Counted from the first letter of the stretch, positions 42,086-52,095 are shown. The stretch: DNA of 54,407 nt from Alphaproteobacteria bacterium (GCA_030433005.1 JAUILQ010000036.1:1-54407); one strand, 5' to 3'. Translations and numbers: made by a program. The notes: generated by a model from the sequence alone, not told the origin.

Positions 42086-42823
42086 TCAGCCCGCGCGCAG
42101 CGCCTCCTGGTGCGCGGCGACCAGGTCGCGCATCGAGTTGAAGCGGAACTCGGGCGGGGTCAGGTCGCTGACCGGCATGGTCGCGCCGAAGCCCTGCTGG
42201 TCGTGGCGCCGGTAGACCCAGCAGCGGGTCAGCCCGACCTTCTCGGCCGGCCGGTGGTCGTGGAACAGGCTCTCGGCGGTGTGCAGGATCTCGTCCTTGG
42301 TGCAGCCGATGTCGCCGATGCGCTCCAGCAGGTAGTCGAAGTTGCGCGGGCTCGGCTTGTAGGAACCGATGTCCTCGGCCGTGTAGATCGCGTCGAACTC
42401 GACCTGGAGCTTGCGGTTGCTGCCGACGAAGGAGCGGTTGTCGACGTTCGAGAGGATGACGAGCTTGTAGTACTTCTTGAGGTACTGCAGCGCGCCGGCG
42501 GAGTCCTCGAAGGCCGGCCAGTTCTCGACCGAGCGGCCGTAGGCCTCGCACTCGTCCCAGCTGGCCGAGACGCCCCAGTGCTCGGCCAGGCGCTTGTACA
42601 CCGTGGCCAGCAGCGACTGGTAGTGCTTGGCCGGCGTCTGAGCCTGGTGGAAGGACTCCTGGCGGGCGTGGGCCTCCAGGATCTCGTCGCGCGACAGCGG
42701 CTTGCCGCGCTGCTGCTCGACCCGGTCGGTCAGCAGCTTGAGGCCGGCGACCATGCCGCTCTCCCAGTCGATCAGGGTGCCGTAGCAGTCGAAGGTCAGG
42801 ACCTTGTAGTCGGTGAGTTTCAT
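42086..42823 (-). CDS. Type II haloacid dehalogenase-like HAD hydrolase
   Basis: The protein is 245 aa from the ATG at 42823 behind GGCAGGAGAG. HAD motifs are LTFDCYGTLIDWE (nucleophile Asp11), KLVILSNVDNRSF (motif II Ser), SYKPSPRNFDYLL (motif III Lys), and TAESLFHDHRPAEKVGL (motif IV). The spacing fits (S)-2-haloacid dehalogenase or a related phosphatase. A terminator and 150 bases separate it from the Mo-hydroxylase operon. Confidence 0.9.
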   Translation of the reverse strand: MKLTDYKVLTFDCYGTLIDWESGMVAGLKLLTDRVEQQRGKPLSRDEILEAHARQESFHQAQTPAKHYQSLLATVYKRLAEHWGVSASWDECEAYGRSVENWPAFEDSAGALQYLKKYYKLVILSNVDNRSFVGSNRKLQVEFDAIYTAEDIGSYKPSPRNFDYLLERIGDIGCTKDEILHTAESLFHDHRPAEKVGLTRCWVYRRHDQQGFGATMPVSDLTPPEFRFNSMRDLVAAHQEALRAG

Positions 42824-42913
42824 GGGGGCGCTCTCCTGCCGCTCTTGCCGGGAAACGGCGCGAGCCTAGCGCAGAGCACCCGGTGCCGGCTGCCGAAGGC
42901 GGCCGCGCCGAAA

Positions 42914-42965
42914 GCAAAAAATGCCGCGGCTGCAGGCGGCGGCGGCAGAACCTGCCGCCGCCGCC
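42914..42965 (-). terminator. Intrinsic terminator of the second Mo-hydroxylase operon
   Basis: Read on the minus strand, a 14-bp perfect stem (42952-42965 with 42935-42948) with a three-base loop starts 11 bases after the stop codon of the Mo-subunit gene. A run of six T follows about 15 bases later (42915-42920). The distance to the T run is longer than in the ideal terminator. Confidence 0.6.
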
Positions 42966-42976
42966 GAAGAGCCGCC

Positions 42977-45247
42977 TCAGACCCGGGTCTCGAGGCCCTT
43001 GAGCACCTTGTCGAGCGTGATCGGGAAGTCGCGCACCCGCACGCCGCTGGCGTTGTGCACGGCGTTGGCGATGGCGCCGCCGATGCCGCAGATGCCGAGC
43101 TCGCCGATGCCCCGGCTGCCGAGCGGGTTCGAGCGGTAGTCCGGCTCCTCCAGCATCACGACCTCCAGGTCGGGCACGTCGCGGTTGACCGGCAGGTGGT
43201 ACTCGGCGAGGTCGCGGTTCATGAAGGCGCCGCGCCGGCTGTCCATCATGGCCTCCTCGAACAGCGCGCCGCCGATGCCGTAGATCATGCCGCCCATCAG
43301 CTGCGAGCGCGCGGTCTTGGCGTTGAGGATGCGCCCCGCCGAGAACACGCCGAGGCAGCGGCGCAGGCGGATCTCGCCGCTCGCCGGATCGACCCCCAAC
43401 TCGACGAACTGGGCGCCGTAGGAGTACTGCGCGAAGTCCTCGTGGTCCTGGCCGGCCTCGATCGAGCCCTCGGCGCTGACTCCGTCGGGCCCGCCGAGCG
43501 CCGCGATCGCGTCGAGGCCGGCCTCGGCCGCCGTGCCGTCGGCGCGGCGGCCCGACAGGCGGCCGCCGGCCAGCTCCAGGGCGTCCGGCACGCAGCCGTT
43601 CAGCGGCGAGTCGGCGTGCTCGCAGGCGATGCGCGCCAGCTCCTCCTTGAGCGCCAGGCAGGCCCGGTAGAGGGCCGAACCCGAGGTCCCGGCGCCGAAC
43701 GAGCCGCCCGAGCCGGAGGTCTGCGGCAGGTCGCTGTCGCCCAGCTCGACCGTGACCCGCTGCGGCTCGACGCCCAGGGTCTCGGCGGCGATCTGGGTCA
43801 GCACGGTGTAGCTGCCGGTGCCCAGGTCGGTCATGTCGAGCTCGCAGACCACCTGGCCGTTGCCGCCCAGGCGGGCCCGGGCCGAGGCCTCCATCAGCAG
43901 GTTCGGCCGGACCGCCGAGGCCATGCCGTAGCCGATCAGCCAGCGCCCGTCGTTGCGGCTGCGCGGCCGCACCGGCCGCTCGTGCCAGCCGAAGCGCTCG
44001 GCGCCCTCCTTCAGGCAGCGCTCCAGGTCGCGGCTGCTGAACGGCCGGCCGCCGCCGGGCTCGCGCTGCGGCGCGTTGCGCAGGCGGAACTCCAGCGGGT
44101 CGAGGCCGAGCTGCTCGGCCATCTCGTCGATCGCCGCCTCGAAGGTCGGCGTGCCGATCGCCTCGCCGGGAGCGCGCATCGAGTCGATCGGCGGGCGGTC
44201 GACCGGCACCACGCGGTGGCGCGTCAGCAGCGCGTCGCAGGCGTAGGAGGCGCGGGTCGCCGAGGCCACCGGCTCGGCGAACTGATAGCGCCGGGCCATC
44301 GGCTGCAGGCTGTCGTGGCCGATCGCGAGCAGGCGGCCCTCGGCGTCTGCGCCGAGCCGGATGCGCTGGCTGGAGTGGCCGCGGTGCGGGCCGCTGAAGA
44401 AGAGGTTGCGGCGGTGCTGCACGACCTTGACCGGCCGGTCGAGCTCGCGCGCGGCCAGCGCCGCCAACACGCCGTCGGCGTGGACACCCAGCTTGGAGCC
44501 GAAGCCGCCGCCGATGAAGGGGCTGAGGATGCGCACCCGCTCGGGCTCGATGCCGAGCGTCTGGGCGATCGCCTGCTTGCCGCTGGCGAGGATCTGCAGC
44601 GACATGTGCAGCGTCAGCTTGCCGTCCCGCCAGGAGGCCTCGGTGGCGTGGGGCTCCATCGCCGAGGCGATCTGGTCGGCGGTCGTGTAGCGCTGGTCGA
44701 GCGAGACCTCGGCGCTGCGCAGCACGGCGTCGAAGTCGCCCTTGCCGAGATCCGGCTGGCCGCCGCCGTCGAGGCTGTCGGGGATCTCGCCCTCGTCCTC
44801 CGGCGAGGCCTCGTAGCGGCCGCTCTCGGCGTCGTAGTCGACCTCGACGAGGGCCGCGGCGGCGCGCGCCTGCTCCAGGGTCTCCGCGACCACCAGCGCA
44901 ACCGCCTGGCCGAAGTGGCGGATCTCGTTGCCCTGCAGGACCGCCCGCGACTGGGTGAAGCGTCCGGCGTCCTCGGGCAGGCCGTAGGGCGTCTGCTCGG
45001 CGGCGTTCTCGTGCGTCAGCACCAGCAGCACGCCCGGCGCCCGCTCGGCACGCCCCGCGTCGATCCTGGCGATCCGGCCGTGGCCGATCGCCGCCTCGAC
45101 GATCCAGCCGACCGCCGGCCGAGCGCCGCCGTCGCGCCGCTCGGTCGCGTAGCGGGCGCGCCCGGTGACCTTGAGCGGGCCGTCGACCCGGTCGAGCGGG
45201 CGGCCGATGACGCCCGCGACGTCCTGCTCGCTGTCCAGCTGGCTCAT
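42977..45247 (-). CDS. Molybdopterin-binding subunit of a PaoC-like aldehyde/xanthine-type hydroxylase
   Basis: The protein is 756 aa from the ATG at 45247, which overlaps the stop of the FAD-subunit gene (ATGA). Family segments are [41 protein letters not shown], and [20 protein letters not shown]. The catalytic Glu716 lies in [21 protein letters not shown]. There is no AYRCSFR or similar copper loop, so it is not a CO dehydrogenase. Length and order match the periplasmic E. coli PaoABC aldehyde oxidoreductase group. Substrates are probably aldehydes or N-heterocycles. Confidence 0.92.
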   Translation of the reverse strand: MSQLDSEQDVAGVIGRPLDRVDGPLKVTGRARYATERRDGGARPAVGWIVEAAIGHGRIARIDAGRAERAPGVLLVLTHENAAEQTPYGLPEDAGRFTQSRAVLQGNEIRHFGQAVALVVAETLEQARAAAALVEVDYDAESGRYEASPEDEGEIPDSLDGGGQPDLGKGDFDAVLRSAEVSLDQRYTTADQIASAMEPHATEASWRDGKLTLHMSLQILASGKQAIAQTLGIEPERVRILSPFIGGGFGSKLGVHADGVLAALAARELDRPVKVVQHRRNLFFSGPHRGHSSQRIRLGADAEGRLLAIGHDSLQPMARRYQFAEPVASATRASYACDALLTRHRVVPVDRPPIDSMRAPGEAIGTPTFEAAIDEMAEQLGLDPLEFRLRNAPQREPGGGRPFSSRDLERCLKEGAERFGWHERPVRPRSRNDGRWLIGYGMASAVRPNLLMEASARARLGGNGQVVCELDMTDLGTGSYTVLTQIAAETLGVEPQRVTVELGDSDLPQTSGSGGSFGAGTSGSALYRACLALKEELARIACEHADSPLNGCVPDALELAGGRLSGRRADGTAAEAGLDAIAALGGPDGVSAEGSIEAGQDHEDFAQYSYGAQFVELGVDPASGEIRLRRCLGVFSAGRILNAKTARSQLMGGMIYGIGGALFEEAMMDSRRGAFMNRDLAEYHLPVNRDVPDLEVVMLEEPDYRSNPLGSRGIGELGICGIGGAIANAVHNASGVRVRDFPITLDKVLKGLETRV

Positions 45248-46254
45248 ACCGGCTCTCCTTCCTCGGCCTCGGGCGTCAGTCCGGCGGCGTCCGCCAGGGT
45301 CGCCGCGATCACGCGGCGCGCGAGCGGCAGCTTGAAGTCGTTGCCGCCGTGCCCGACGGCCTCGGCCAGCTCGGCCTCGGCGGCGGCGCGGAAGCTGTCG
45401 CGGGTCGCCGGCTGGCCGAGCAGCGCCGCCTCGGCGCGGCTCGCCCGCCAGGGCTTGTGCGCGACCCCGCCGAGCGCCAGGCGCAGCGACGAGACGGCAT
45501 TGCCCTCGACCTCGAGCGCGACCGCGACCGAGACCAGGGCGAAGGCGTAGGACGAGCGGTCGCGGACCTTGCGGTAGAGCTGCCGGCCCTTCGGCGGCGG
45601 CGGCAGGACGACCGCCTCGATCAGCTCGCCCGGCTCCAGCACGGTCTCCAGCTCCGGCCGCTCGCCGGGCAGCCGGTGCAGGGCTTCGACGGCGACGCGG
45701 CGGCGCCGGCCGTCGGGCCGCAGCGTCTCGGCCTCGGCGCCGAGCGCGACCATGGCGACCGCCATGTCGGAGGGATGCGTGGCGATGCAGTGCTCGCTGG
45801 CGCCGAGGATCGCGTGGATCCGGTTGAAGCCCTCCAGCGCGCCGCAGCCGCTGCCGGGCTCGCGTTTGTTGCAGGGGCTGGTGGTATCGTAGAAGTAGTA
45901 GCAGCGGGTGCGCTGCAGCAGGTTGCCGCCGGTCGTCGCCTTGTTGCGCAGCTGCGCGGTGGCACCGGACAGCAGCGCGCGGGAGAGCAGCGGCCAGGTC
46001 GCCTTGATGCGTTCGTCGTTGGCGAGGGCGCTGTTGGTCACCAGGGCGCCGATGCGCAGGCCGCCCTCCTCGGTCGCCTCGATGCGGTCGAGCGGCAGCC
46101 GGCTTACGTCGACGAGATGGCTCGGGCTGAGCACCTGCAGCTTCATCAGGTCGACCAAGTTGGTGCCGCCGGCGATGAAGCTGGCGGACGGATCGGCCGC
46201 CCGGCCGGCGGCGGCCTCGGCCGCCTCGGCGCGTTCGTAGGTGAAGGCGCGCAT
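45244..46254 (-). CDS. FAD and 4Fe-4S subunit of the PaoABC-type hydroxylase
   Basis: The protein is 336 aa from the ATG at 46254, which shares its first base with the stop of the 2Fe-2S gene. FAD segments are [16 protein letters not shown] and [17 protein letters not shown]. An insertion with Cys118, Cys128, Cys137 and Cys156 ([29 protein letters not shown]) provides the extra 4Fe-4S cluster known from PaoB and hydroxybenzoyl-CoA reductase. CoxM of the other cluster lacks it. Confidence 0.92.
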   Translation of the reverse strand: MRAFTYERAEAAEAAAGRAADPSASFIAGGTNLVDLMKLQVLSPSHLVDVSRLPLDRIEATEEGGLRIGALVTNSALANDERIKATWPLLSRALLSGATAQLRNKATTGGNLLQRTRCYYFYDTTSPCNKREPGSGCGALEGFNRIHAILGASEHCIATHPSDMAVAMVALGAEAETLRPDGRRRRVAVEALHRLPGERPELETVLEPGELIEAVVLPPPPKGRQLYRKVRDRSSYAFALVSVAVALEVEGNAVSSLRLALGGVAHKPWRASRAEAALLGQPATRDSFRAAAEAELAEAVGHGGNDFKLPLARRVIAATLADAAGLTPEAEEGEPV

Positions 46255-47027
46255 CAGCCGGTCCCTCCCCTCGCACCGTCTCTGCCGGGCCCTCGGTCCG
46301 CGCGCTCGGCGCCTTCCTCGATCTGCCCGAGCGTGCGGCGCAGCGCCCCCAGGATGTTCGGGTAGGCGCCGCAGCGGCAGAGATTGCCGCTCATCCGCTC
46401 GCGCAGCTCCTCGTCGCTCGCCGGCGCGGCGCCGACGGCGTCCGCGCCGTCGGCATCGGCCCGCTCCCAGGTGACGATCGAGGCTTCGCCGGCCGCCAGT
46501 TCGCCGAGCAGGGCCACGCCGGAGCAGAGCTGGCCGGGCGTGCAGTAGCCGCACTGAAAGGCGTCCTCGCGGACGAAGGCGGCCTGCAGCGGATGCAGCG
46601 ACGGCACATCGCCCAGCGCCGCCGCGCCGGACCCCATCGTGCCGCCGGGAGCCAGGGTCTGGGCGTCGATCGCCTCGAGGCCCTCGACCGTGACCACCTC
46701 GTCGCCGTCGTGCATCACCGCCAGGCTGAGGCAGGCGTTGATGCGCCGACCGTTGACCAGCACCGTGCAGGCACCGCACTGGCCGTGGTCGCAGCCCTTC
46801 TTGCTGCCGGTCAGGTCGAGCTGCTCGCGCAGCAGGTCGAGCAGGCTGCGCCGGACGTCGACCTCGACCGTCTCGCGGCGGCCGTTGACGGTCAGGGTCA
46901 CGCTTTCGCGCTGGGCTGCGCCGGTCTGGCCGGCATCGGCGGCAGCGGCGCGGGACAGCGTGTCGGGAGCGGCCGCCGGGCCGGCGCCGGGGCGACCGGG
47001 GCGGTCGAGGGGATCGCGGTGGGGCAA
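46254..47027 (-). CDS. 2Fe-2S subunit of the PaoABC-type hydroxylase, TTG start
   Basis: The protein is 257 aa from a TTG at 47027, chosen for the AGAGGAG eight bases upstream; a GTG at 47099 would add 24 residues but has weaker support. A Pro/Ala-rich N-terminal extension of about 40 residues, without a Tat motif, precedes the ferredoxin domain (Cys79, Cys84, Cys87 and Cys99 in [13 protein letters not shown] and NACL). The helical domain follows with [10 protein letters not shown] and [11 protein letters not shown]. An insert between residues 120-140 and another before SDEELRERM are longer than in CoxS. Confidence 0.88.
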   Translation of the reverse strand: MPHRDPLDRPGRPGAGPAAAPDTLSRAAAADAGQTGAAQRESVTLTVNGRRETVEVDVRRSLLDLLREQLDLTGSKKGCDHGQCGACTVLVNGRRINACLSLAVMHDGDEVVTVEGLEAIDAQTLAPGGTMGSGAAALGDVPSLHPLQAAFVREDAFQCGYCTPGQLCSGVALLGELAAGEASIVTWERADADGADAVGAAPASDEELRERMSGNLCRCGAYPNILGALRRTLGQIEEGAERADRGPGRDGARGGTG

Positions 47028-47115
47028 GGTGGTGGCTCCTCTCGGGGGCGAGCCCGCTGAGCGGACCGGCCCGTCGGACAGTTGTCGTCGCAACGGCACC
47101 GTCCCCGGGAGGTTC

Positions 47116-47130
47116 CAGAAGGCCCTTCTG
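47116..47130. promoter_or_regulatory. Short dyad upstream of the 2Fe-2S subunit gene
   Basis: CAGAAGG and CCTTCTG flank a single C, a perfect 7+1+7 dyad. It lies 89-103 bases before the TTG start and just after the MOSC gene stop. It could be an operator or, with the following GC-rich sequence, part of a transcript end. Confidence 0.35.
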
Positions 47131-47142
47131 CTCGCCCCGCCC

Positions 47143-47937
47143 TCAGTCGGGCGGGAGCAGGGTCACCGCATCGCCGAGCGTCAGCCGTCCCGCGACCTCG
47201 ACACGGCAGAGCGCGCCGAAGTTGCCGCCGCCCTGGCGGGCGATCGCCTGCAGGATCGCCGGATCGAGCGGCAGGTCGCCCTGGGCCAGGGTCGTGAAGG
47301 CGCAGCGCTGGCAGGGCTCGCTGATCCGGACGCGGGCCTCGCCGACGGCGAGGGTGCGGCCGATCAGCCCGGCCTCGACGAAGCCCTGCCGCTCCTCGCC
47401 CGTCTCGATCACCAGGTTCGGGCGGAAGCGCCGCGGGTCGAGCCGGGCGCCGTCGGGCAACCAGGCCTGCAGCCGCGCCAGCGAGGCCGTCGTCAGGATG
47501 TGCAGGTCGTCGCGTCCGTAGCGCGGCATCACCCGGTCCGGAGGCACCGGAACCGGGGCGCCGTCGTCGGCCTCGCGGTACGCGACGTGGCGCCGGAAGG
47601 CGACGGCGAAGCCGAAGTGGCGGCCGGCCAGCTCGGCCGCCGCCGGCGAGTCGACCGGCTGCCAGTCCGCGTCCGGTCCGGCGACCTCGACCGCCGGTGC
47701 CTCCGCTCCGGCGCCGCCGGCCGACAGCCGCGCCTTGAGCTCCGGCGCCGGGCGCCAGCGCCGGCGCCGCTCGGGCATCGCGACCTCGCCGCTGTCCCGA
47801 TCGGCGACGCCCCACAGCCGGTCGCCGGGGATCCCGCCGGAGGCGAGCGCCGCCTCCGGCAGCCGCTCGCCGCCCAGCGAGCTCACCGGATAGCGCCAGA
47901 TCTCCGCGATCCGTCCGAACGCCTCGTCGCCCGCCAT
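47143..47937 (-). CDS. MOSC domain protein next to the Mo hydroxylase genes
   Basis: The protein is 264 aa from the ATG at 47937 behind CGGAGG. The MOSC N-terminal beta barrel reads IAEIWRYPVSSLGGERLPEA and GIPGDRLWGVADRD. The MOSC core has RFRPNLVIETGEER and the conserved Cys pair EPCQRCAFTTLAQGD. MOSC proteins carry or transfer sulfur to the molybdenum cofactor, or are Mo reductases like YcbX/mARC. It is 115 bases upstream of the 2Fe-2S subunit gene on the same strand and may supply sulfurated Moco to it. An independent mARC-like role is an alternative. Confidence 0.87.
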   Translation of the reverse strand: MAGDEAFGRIAEIWRYPVSSLGGERLPEAALASGGIPGDRLWGVADRDSGEVAMPERRRRWRPAPELKARLSAGGAGAEAPAVEVAGPDADWQPVDSPAAAELAGRHFGFAVAFRRHVAYREADDGAPVPVPPDRVMPRYGRDDLHILTTASLARLQAWLPDGARLDPRRFRPNLVIETGEERQGFVEAGLIGRTLAVGEARVRISEPCQRCAFTTLAQGDLPLDPAILQAIARQGGGNFGALCRVEVAGRLTLGDAVTLLPPD

Positions 47938-48080
47938 GCCTGCCGCCTCCGGTTCGCTGCCGTCGCGGGCAGGAGTAGCCGCCCCGGGTCGACGAGTCGA
48001 GGCCGCGGCCTTGACGCCTGGCGCTGCCGCCGCAGGTCAGGGGCGCAACGGAGTCCCGCCGAGAGAAGGAGCCTTTGACG

Positions 48081-48488
48081 ATGCGCACGGACCCCAGATC
48101 GAGCGACGAGCAGCGGATCGACGAGGCCGTCGACGAGAGCTTCCCGGCAAGCGATCCCCCGAGCGTCCTGCCAAGCCGCGAGCCGGGACCGGGGGACGCC
48201 GCGCGCGACGACGCCACCGCCGAGCAGCTGCGCGCTACGATCGACGCCGGCCGCACCGGCGAGCGCACGCCGGCCAGCGACCCGGCGGCGGCGCCGCTGG
48301 GCACCGACGAGGAGGCCGCCGGCACGCCGCTGGCCGGCGATTCGGTGGCCGCCACCCTGAGCCGGGAGGCGGACACCGACGGTGCGTCCCGTGACCGGGA
48401 CGGCCAAGCGCCTGGCGCCGGCAGCGGTCCGGGCGGCCTGCGCCGGGCGCTGGGACGGCTGCTCGGCGGCGCGCCGGGCGGCCGCTAG
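48081..48488 (+). CDS. Small acidic disordered protein with an ESFPASDPPS motif
   Basis: The protein is 135 aa from the ATG at 48081 behind AGAAGGAG; a TTG at 48075 is too close to the Shine-Dalgarno. The N-terminal IDEAVDESFPASDPPSVL is a short conserved motif seen in many small alphaproteobacterial proteins of unknown function, often stress related. The rest is rich in Asp, Ala, Gly and Thr and looks disordered. The C-terminus GGLRRALGRLLGGAPGGR is basic. Monocistronic. Confidence 0.75.
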   Translation: MRTDPRSSDEQRIDEAVDESFPASDPPSVLPSREPGPGDAARDDATAEQLRATIDAGRTGERTPASDPAAAPLGTDEEAAGTPLAGDSVAATLSREADTDGASRDRDGQAPGAGSGPGGLRRALGRLLGGAPGGR

Positions 48489-48604
48489 CGACGGCGGACT
48501 CGGCGCCGCGCCGCGAGCGTGCGTCAGGGTTGCGCGGCGCGGCGGGTGACTCCGCCCGCCGGCCCGCGCATGCTGCGCGCAAAACGCAAGCAGGGAGCAC
48601 TCCA

Positions 48605-49534
48605 ATGAAGGTCTTCATCACCGGCGGCACCGGCTACATCGGCGGCTCGGTCGCCCGCGGCCTGCTCGACCGCGGCGCCGAGGTCCATGCCCTCGCCCGC
48701 TCCGAGGCCGGGCTCGGCGCCGTCGAGGAGATGGGCGCGAAGCCGGTGCGCGGCAGTCTCGCCGACTGGTCGCTGCTGATCGCTGAGGCCCAGGCGGCCG
48801 ACGCCACCTTCGAGTGCGCCGCCGCCGACGACCCCTACGCCGCGGCCGCCTTCATCGAGGCCCTGGAAGGCAGCGGCAAGGCGCTGATCCGCACCAGCGG
48901 CTCCAGCGTCGTCGGCGACATGGCCAAGGGCCGGCATTCGGCCCCGCTCTACACCGAGGACAGCTTTCTCGGCCCGCGCTTCGAGAAGGCCGGCCGCACG
49001 GCGATCGACCGGGCCGTCATGGACGCCTCGACCCGCGGCCTGCGCGGCATCGTGATCTGCCCCTCGCTGATCTACGGCGAGGGCGGCGGGCCGAAGCCCG
49101 AGAGCATGCAGGTGCCGGAGCTGATCAAGCTGGCCAAGGAAAGCGGCGTCGCCCGCCACGTCGGGCCCGGCGAGAACGTCTGGTCGCACGTCCAGGTCGA
49201 CGACCTGGTCGAGCTCTACCTGCTGGCGCTCGACAAGGCGCCGGCCGGCTCCTTCTTCTTCGCCGAGCAGGGCGAGTGCCGGATGAAGGACATCGCCATG
49301 GCGATCGGCCGCATGCTCGGTCTCGGCGAGGAGACGCGGGAGCTCAGCCTCGACGAGGCGGCGCAGCGTTGGAACGCCTCGGCGGCGCACTACACCTTCG
49401 GCTCGAACAGCCGCGTCTCGGCGGCCAAGGCGCGGGCCCAGCTCGGCTGGGCGCCGAGCCGCCCGGGCGTCATCGCCGACATCGAGAGCGGCTACTACGC
49501 CCGGCGCCACCGCGACGGCCCGGCGACCGGCTGA
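48605..49534 (+). CDS. NAD(P)-dependent epimerase/dehydratase family protein
   Basis: The protein is 309 aa from the ATG at 48605 behind GCAGGGAG. The extended SDR fold starts MKVFITGGTGYIGGSVARGL with the TGGTGYIG nucleotide site. RTSGSSVVGDM takes the place of the Ser of the active triad. The usual YxxxK is not evident (EKAGRTAIDRAV lies where it should be). GIVICPSLIYGEGGG and SHVQVDDLVELYLLAL are typical. It is probably an NADP-binding reductase or sensor-type atypical SDR. Confidence 0.88.
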   Translation: MKVFITGGTGYIGGSVARGLLDRGAEVHALARSEAGLGAVEEMGAKPVRGSLADWSLLIAEAQAADATFECAAADDPYAAAAFIEALEGSGKALIRTSGSSVVGDMAKGRHSAPLYTEDSFLGPRFEKAGRTAIDRAVMDASTRGLRGIVICPSLIYGEGGGPKPESMQVPELIKLAKESGVARHVGPGENVWSHVQVDDLVELYLLALDKAPAGSFFFAEQGECRMKDIAMAIGRMLGLGEETRELSLDEAAQRWNASAAHYTFGSNSRVSAAKARAQLGWAPSRPGVIADIESGYYARRHRDGPATG

Positions 49535-49541
49535 ACCGGCC

Positions 49542-49766
49542 CTAGATGGCGGCGATCCCGACGATCTGTCGCACCGGCGGGCGGCCGCGCCTGGGCCGCG
49601 CGCCGGCCGGGGCCAGCGCCGAAGCGCCGGCCAGCGCTTCGAGTTCCCGGCGCGCCCGCTCGAGGTTCTCCAGCTCGCGCCGGTCGTCGCGGTCCCAGAC
49701 CTCGAGGCAGCTGAGCTTGATCTCGACCAGGTCGAGCAGGGTCTGACGGCTCGTTTCGGACAGCAT
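49542..49766 (-). CDS. Small helical protein of unknown function
   Basis: The protein is 74 aa from the ATG at 49766 behind CAGGGAGCG. It begins MLSETSRQTLLDLVEIKLSC and continues with a charged helix (RRELENLERARRELEAL) that could form a coiled coil, and ends with a basic RPRRGRPPVRQIVG. Its stop lies seven bases from that of the convergent epimerase gene. I do not recognise a named family. Confidence 0.65.
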   Translation of the reverse strand: MLSETSRQTLLDLVEIKLSCLEVWDRDDRRELENLERARRELEALAGASALAPAGARPRRGRPPVRQIVGIAAI

Positions 49767-50067
49767 GGGTGATCGCTCCCTGGGGTTCGGGCGAGCGCGC
49801 TCGCTCGCTCGCCCGCAGTCGACCCCAGTCTAGGGATCGCGCCGCCCGGCGCCACGGCACCCTTCGGCTAGCCGGCCTATCGTTCGGGCAGGTGACCTCG
49901 CCGAACGGCCAGGGTCGAGGGCGCGAACCGGGGCGGCGGAAACCAGGGCGACAGGAACCGTGGCCGCGCGCTGCCGTTCCGCAGGCAACAGGCTTCGGCG
50001 GCCCGGGCGCGCGGCGCCCGCGGTCCCTGCCCTGGCCCCGCATCCCCCTGACCGGAGGGCGACCACC
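49767..50067. other. 301-base gap with no gene
   Basis: Between two divergent small genes the sequence holds CGCTCGCTCGCTCGC-type short repeats near 49797-49812 and otherwise GC-rich sequence. Bases 50053-50058 (GGAGGG) are the Shine-Dalgarno of the next gene. No clear promoter could be assigned. Confidence 0.4.
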
Positions 50068-50256
50068 ATGACAGCTGCGACAGTCCTCGAGGCCGGACAC
50101 CCCGGCGATCCCATACCGCCCGGACCGTTGCCGCCCGACCCGCCGGCGCCCGAGCCGATTCCCGACCCGACCGAGCCACAGCCGCCGCACCCGCCCGGCC
50201 CCTTCCCCGGACCGATGCCGCCGGGCCCCGCCAAGCCGGATCCGGTGGCCGGCTGA
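50068..50256 (+). CDS. Small proline-rich protein
   Basis: The protein is 62 aa from the ATG at 50068 with GGAGGG eight bases upstream. After MTAATVLEAGHPGDP, almost every second or third residue is Pro, in PxP and PGP steps (GPLPPDPPAPEPIPDP and PGPFPGPMPPGP). It has no hydrophobic segment or signal peptide. Such a chain would be extended and may bind a partner domain or cell-wall component. It is convergent with the first chemoreceptor gene (28-base gap). Function unknown. Confidence 0.65.
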   Translation: MTAATVLEAGHPGDPIPPGPLPPDPPAPEPIPDPTEPQPPHPPGPFPGPMPPGPAKPDPVAG

Positions 50257-50283
50257 CGCCGGGTCCGCCGGGCCGGGTCGCGC

Positions 50284-51957
50284 TCAGCCGAGCGCGGCGG
50301 AGGCCTGGGTGGCGCGCTGCATGGCCGCCGACATCTCGTTGGCGGCGTTGCTCTGCTCGTCGACCGCCGCGGTCGTCGCCGTCACGTACTCGTTGACCTT
50401 GCCGATGGCCTCGCGGATCGCCGAGAGGTTGGCGACGACGTCCGACGAGACGCCGCGCATCTCCCCGATCTCCCGGGCGATCTCCTCGGTCGCGGTCTTG
50501 GCCTGTCCGGCCAGTCCCTTGACCTCGTTCGCGACCACGGCGAAGCCCTTGCCGGCCTCGCCGGCGCGCGCCGATTCGATGGTGGCGTTGAGCGCCAGCA
50601 GGTTGATCTTCGCGGTGATCGCGTCGATCGCTTCCAGGATGCCGCCCATCGACTTCGCGGCCTCCGAGAGCCGCTCGGTCGAGCTGTCGGCCGAGCGCAC
50701 CAGGGCCTCGGCCTGATCGGAGTTGGCCTTCGACTGGGTCATCGACTGGGCGATCTCGCGCACCGAGGCGTTCATCTCCTCGGCGCTGGCGCCGACGTCC
50801 TCCAGCATCCGGCGCACCTCGGCGCGGGCGGCCACCCGGGCGGTCACGTCGGCGGCGAACTTGACGACCTTCACGGGCCGGCCCCGGGCGTCGAGGATCG
50901 GGTTGTAGGTCGCCTGGATCCAGACCTCGCGCCCGCCCTTGGCGATGCGCCGGAAGCGCCCGCTGTGGAACTCGCCGCGGCCGAGATGCTGCCAGAAGGC
51001 GGCGTAGTCCGCGCTGTCGCGGTCCTCGGCAGTCAGGAAGATCGAGTGGTGCCTGCCCTGGATTTCGGCCAGCTCGTAACCCAGGGTCTGCAGGAAGTTC
51101 TCGTTGGCCGTGATGATCGTGCCGTCGAGCTCGAACTCGATGACCGCCTGCGAACGGGCGATGGCGGCCAGCTTCCCGGCGACCTCGGCGGCGCGCCGCT
51201 TCTCCTCGGTGACGTCGCTGGCGAACTTGACGACCCGGTAGGGCCGGCCGGCGGCGTCGAGGATCGGGTTGTAGGTCGCCTGGATCCAGACCTCGCGTCC
51301 GCCCTTGGCCAGGCGGCGGAACTCGCCGGACTGGAACGTCCCGCGGCGCAGCGACTGCCAGAAGGCCTTGTAGTCGGCGCTCTCGCGCTCGGCCGGGTCG
51401 ACGAACATCGAGTGGTGCCGGCCCTCGATCTCGGCCAGCTCGTAGCCGAGGGTCTCGAGGAAGTTCTCGTTGGCCGTGCGGATCGTGCCGTCTAGCTCGA
51501 ACTCGATGACTGCCTGCGAGCGGTCGATGGCCGCGATCTGGCTCGCCGACTCGGCGCTGCGCTGCTTGGCCTCGGTGATGTCGCTGGCGAACTTGACGAC
51601 CTTGTAGGGTCGGCCGGCCTCGTCGAGGATCGGGTTGTAGAAGGCCTGGATCCAGACCTCGCGCCCGCCCTTGGCGACGCGCCGGAATTCGCCCGACTGG
51701 AAGCGTCCGGCACGCAGCGCGTCCCAGAAGGCGCGGTAGGCGTCGCCGTCGCGCTCGACCGGCTCGACGAAGAGCGAGTGGTGCTTGCCCTGGATCTCTT
51801 CCAGGCGATAGCCGAGCGCCGAGAGAAAGTTCTCGTTGGCGGTGATGATCGTGCCGTCGAGCTGGAACTCGATGACCGCCGCCGAGCGGTCGATGGCGGC
51901 CAGCATCGCGTCCGCCTCGTGCCGGTTGCGGCGCGCGGCCTCCTTGCGTTGAAACAC
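50284..51957 (-). CDS. Soluble triple-PAS methyl-accepting chemotaxis protein
   Basis: The protein is 557 aa from a GTG at 51957, fixed by AAAGGAG seven bases upstream. Three PAS modules start near residues 20, 142 and 264 ([36 protein letters not shown]), an exact 122-residue period. Each carries a GxHHSxF segment and EVWIQAxYNPILD. The C-terminal signalling domain contains the hairpin tip [20 protein letters not shown] and [19 protein letters not shown]. No transmembrane helix is present, so it senses inside the cell, perhaps redox or a bound cofactor. It lies 138 bases downstream of a paralogue. Confidence 0.93.
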   Translation of the reverse strand: MFQRKEAARRNRHEADAMLAAIDRSAAVIEFQLDGTIITANENFLSALGYRLEEIQGKHHSLFVEPVERDGDAYRAFWDALRAGRFQSGEFRRVAKGGREVWIQAFYNPILDEAGRPYKVVKFASDITEAKQRSAESASQIAAIDRSQAVIEFELDGTIRTANENFLETLGYELAEIEGRHHSMFVDPAERESADYKAFWQSLRRGTFQSGEFRRLAKGGREVWIQATYNPILDAAGRPYRVVKFASDVTEEKRRAAEVAGKLAAIARSQAVIEFELDGTIITANENFLQTLGYELAEIQGRHHSIFLTAEDRDSADYAAFWQHLGRGEFHSGRFRRIAKGGREVWIQATYNPILDARGRPVKVVKFAADVTARVAARAEVRRMLEDVGASAEEMNASVREIAQSMTQSKANSDQAEALVRSADSSTERLSEAAKSMGGILEAIDAITAKINLLALNATIESARAGEAGKGFAVVANEVKGLAGQAKTATEEIAREIGEMRGVSSDVVANLSAIREAIGKVNEYVTATTAAVDEQSNAANEMSAAMQRATQASAALG

Positions 51958-52095
51958 GGGCGCTCTCCTTTGCTGCCGGCGCGACGCCGCCGGCACAGGG
52001 GGGGAAGGACGAGGCCGCAACTTTTCCGCTAGCCGTCTTAAAAACGAATAAACTTTCTGGCGTGGAAGGCGTGACGGCGAGACCGCCTCGGGAGC

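Noticed and set aside
42110..45550. A 1,146-codon open frame antisense to the HAD and Mo-subunit genes
   Set aside because: It has no recognisable domain, is rich in His/Gln/Arg/Val as usual for antisense of GC-rich genes, and crosses gene borders and the terminator.
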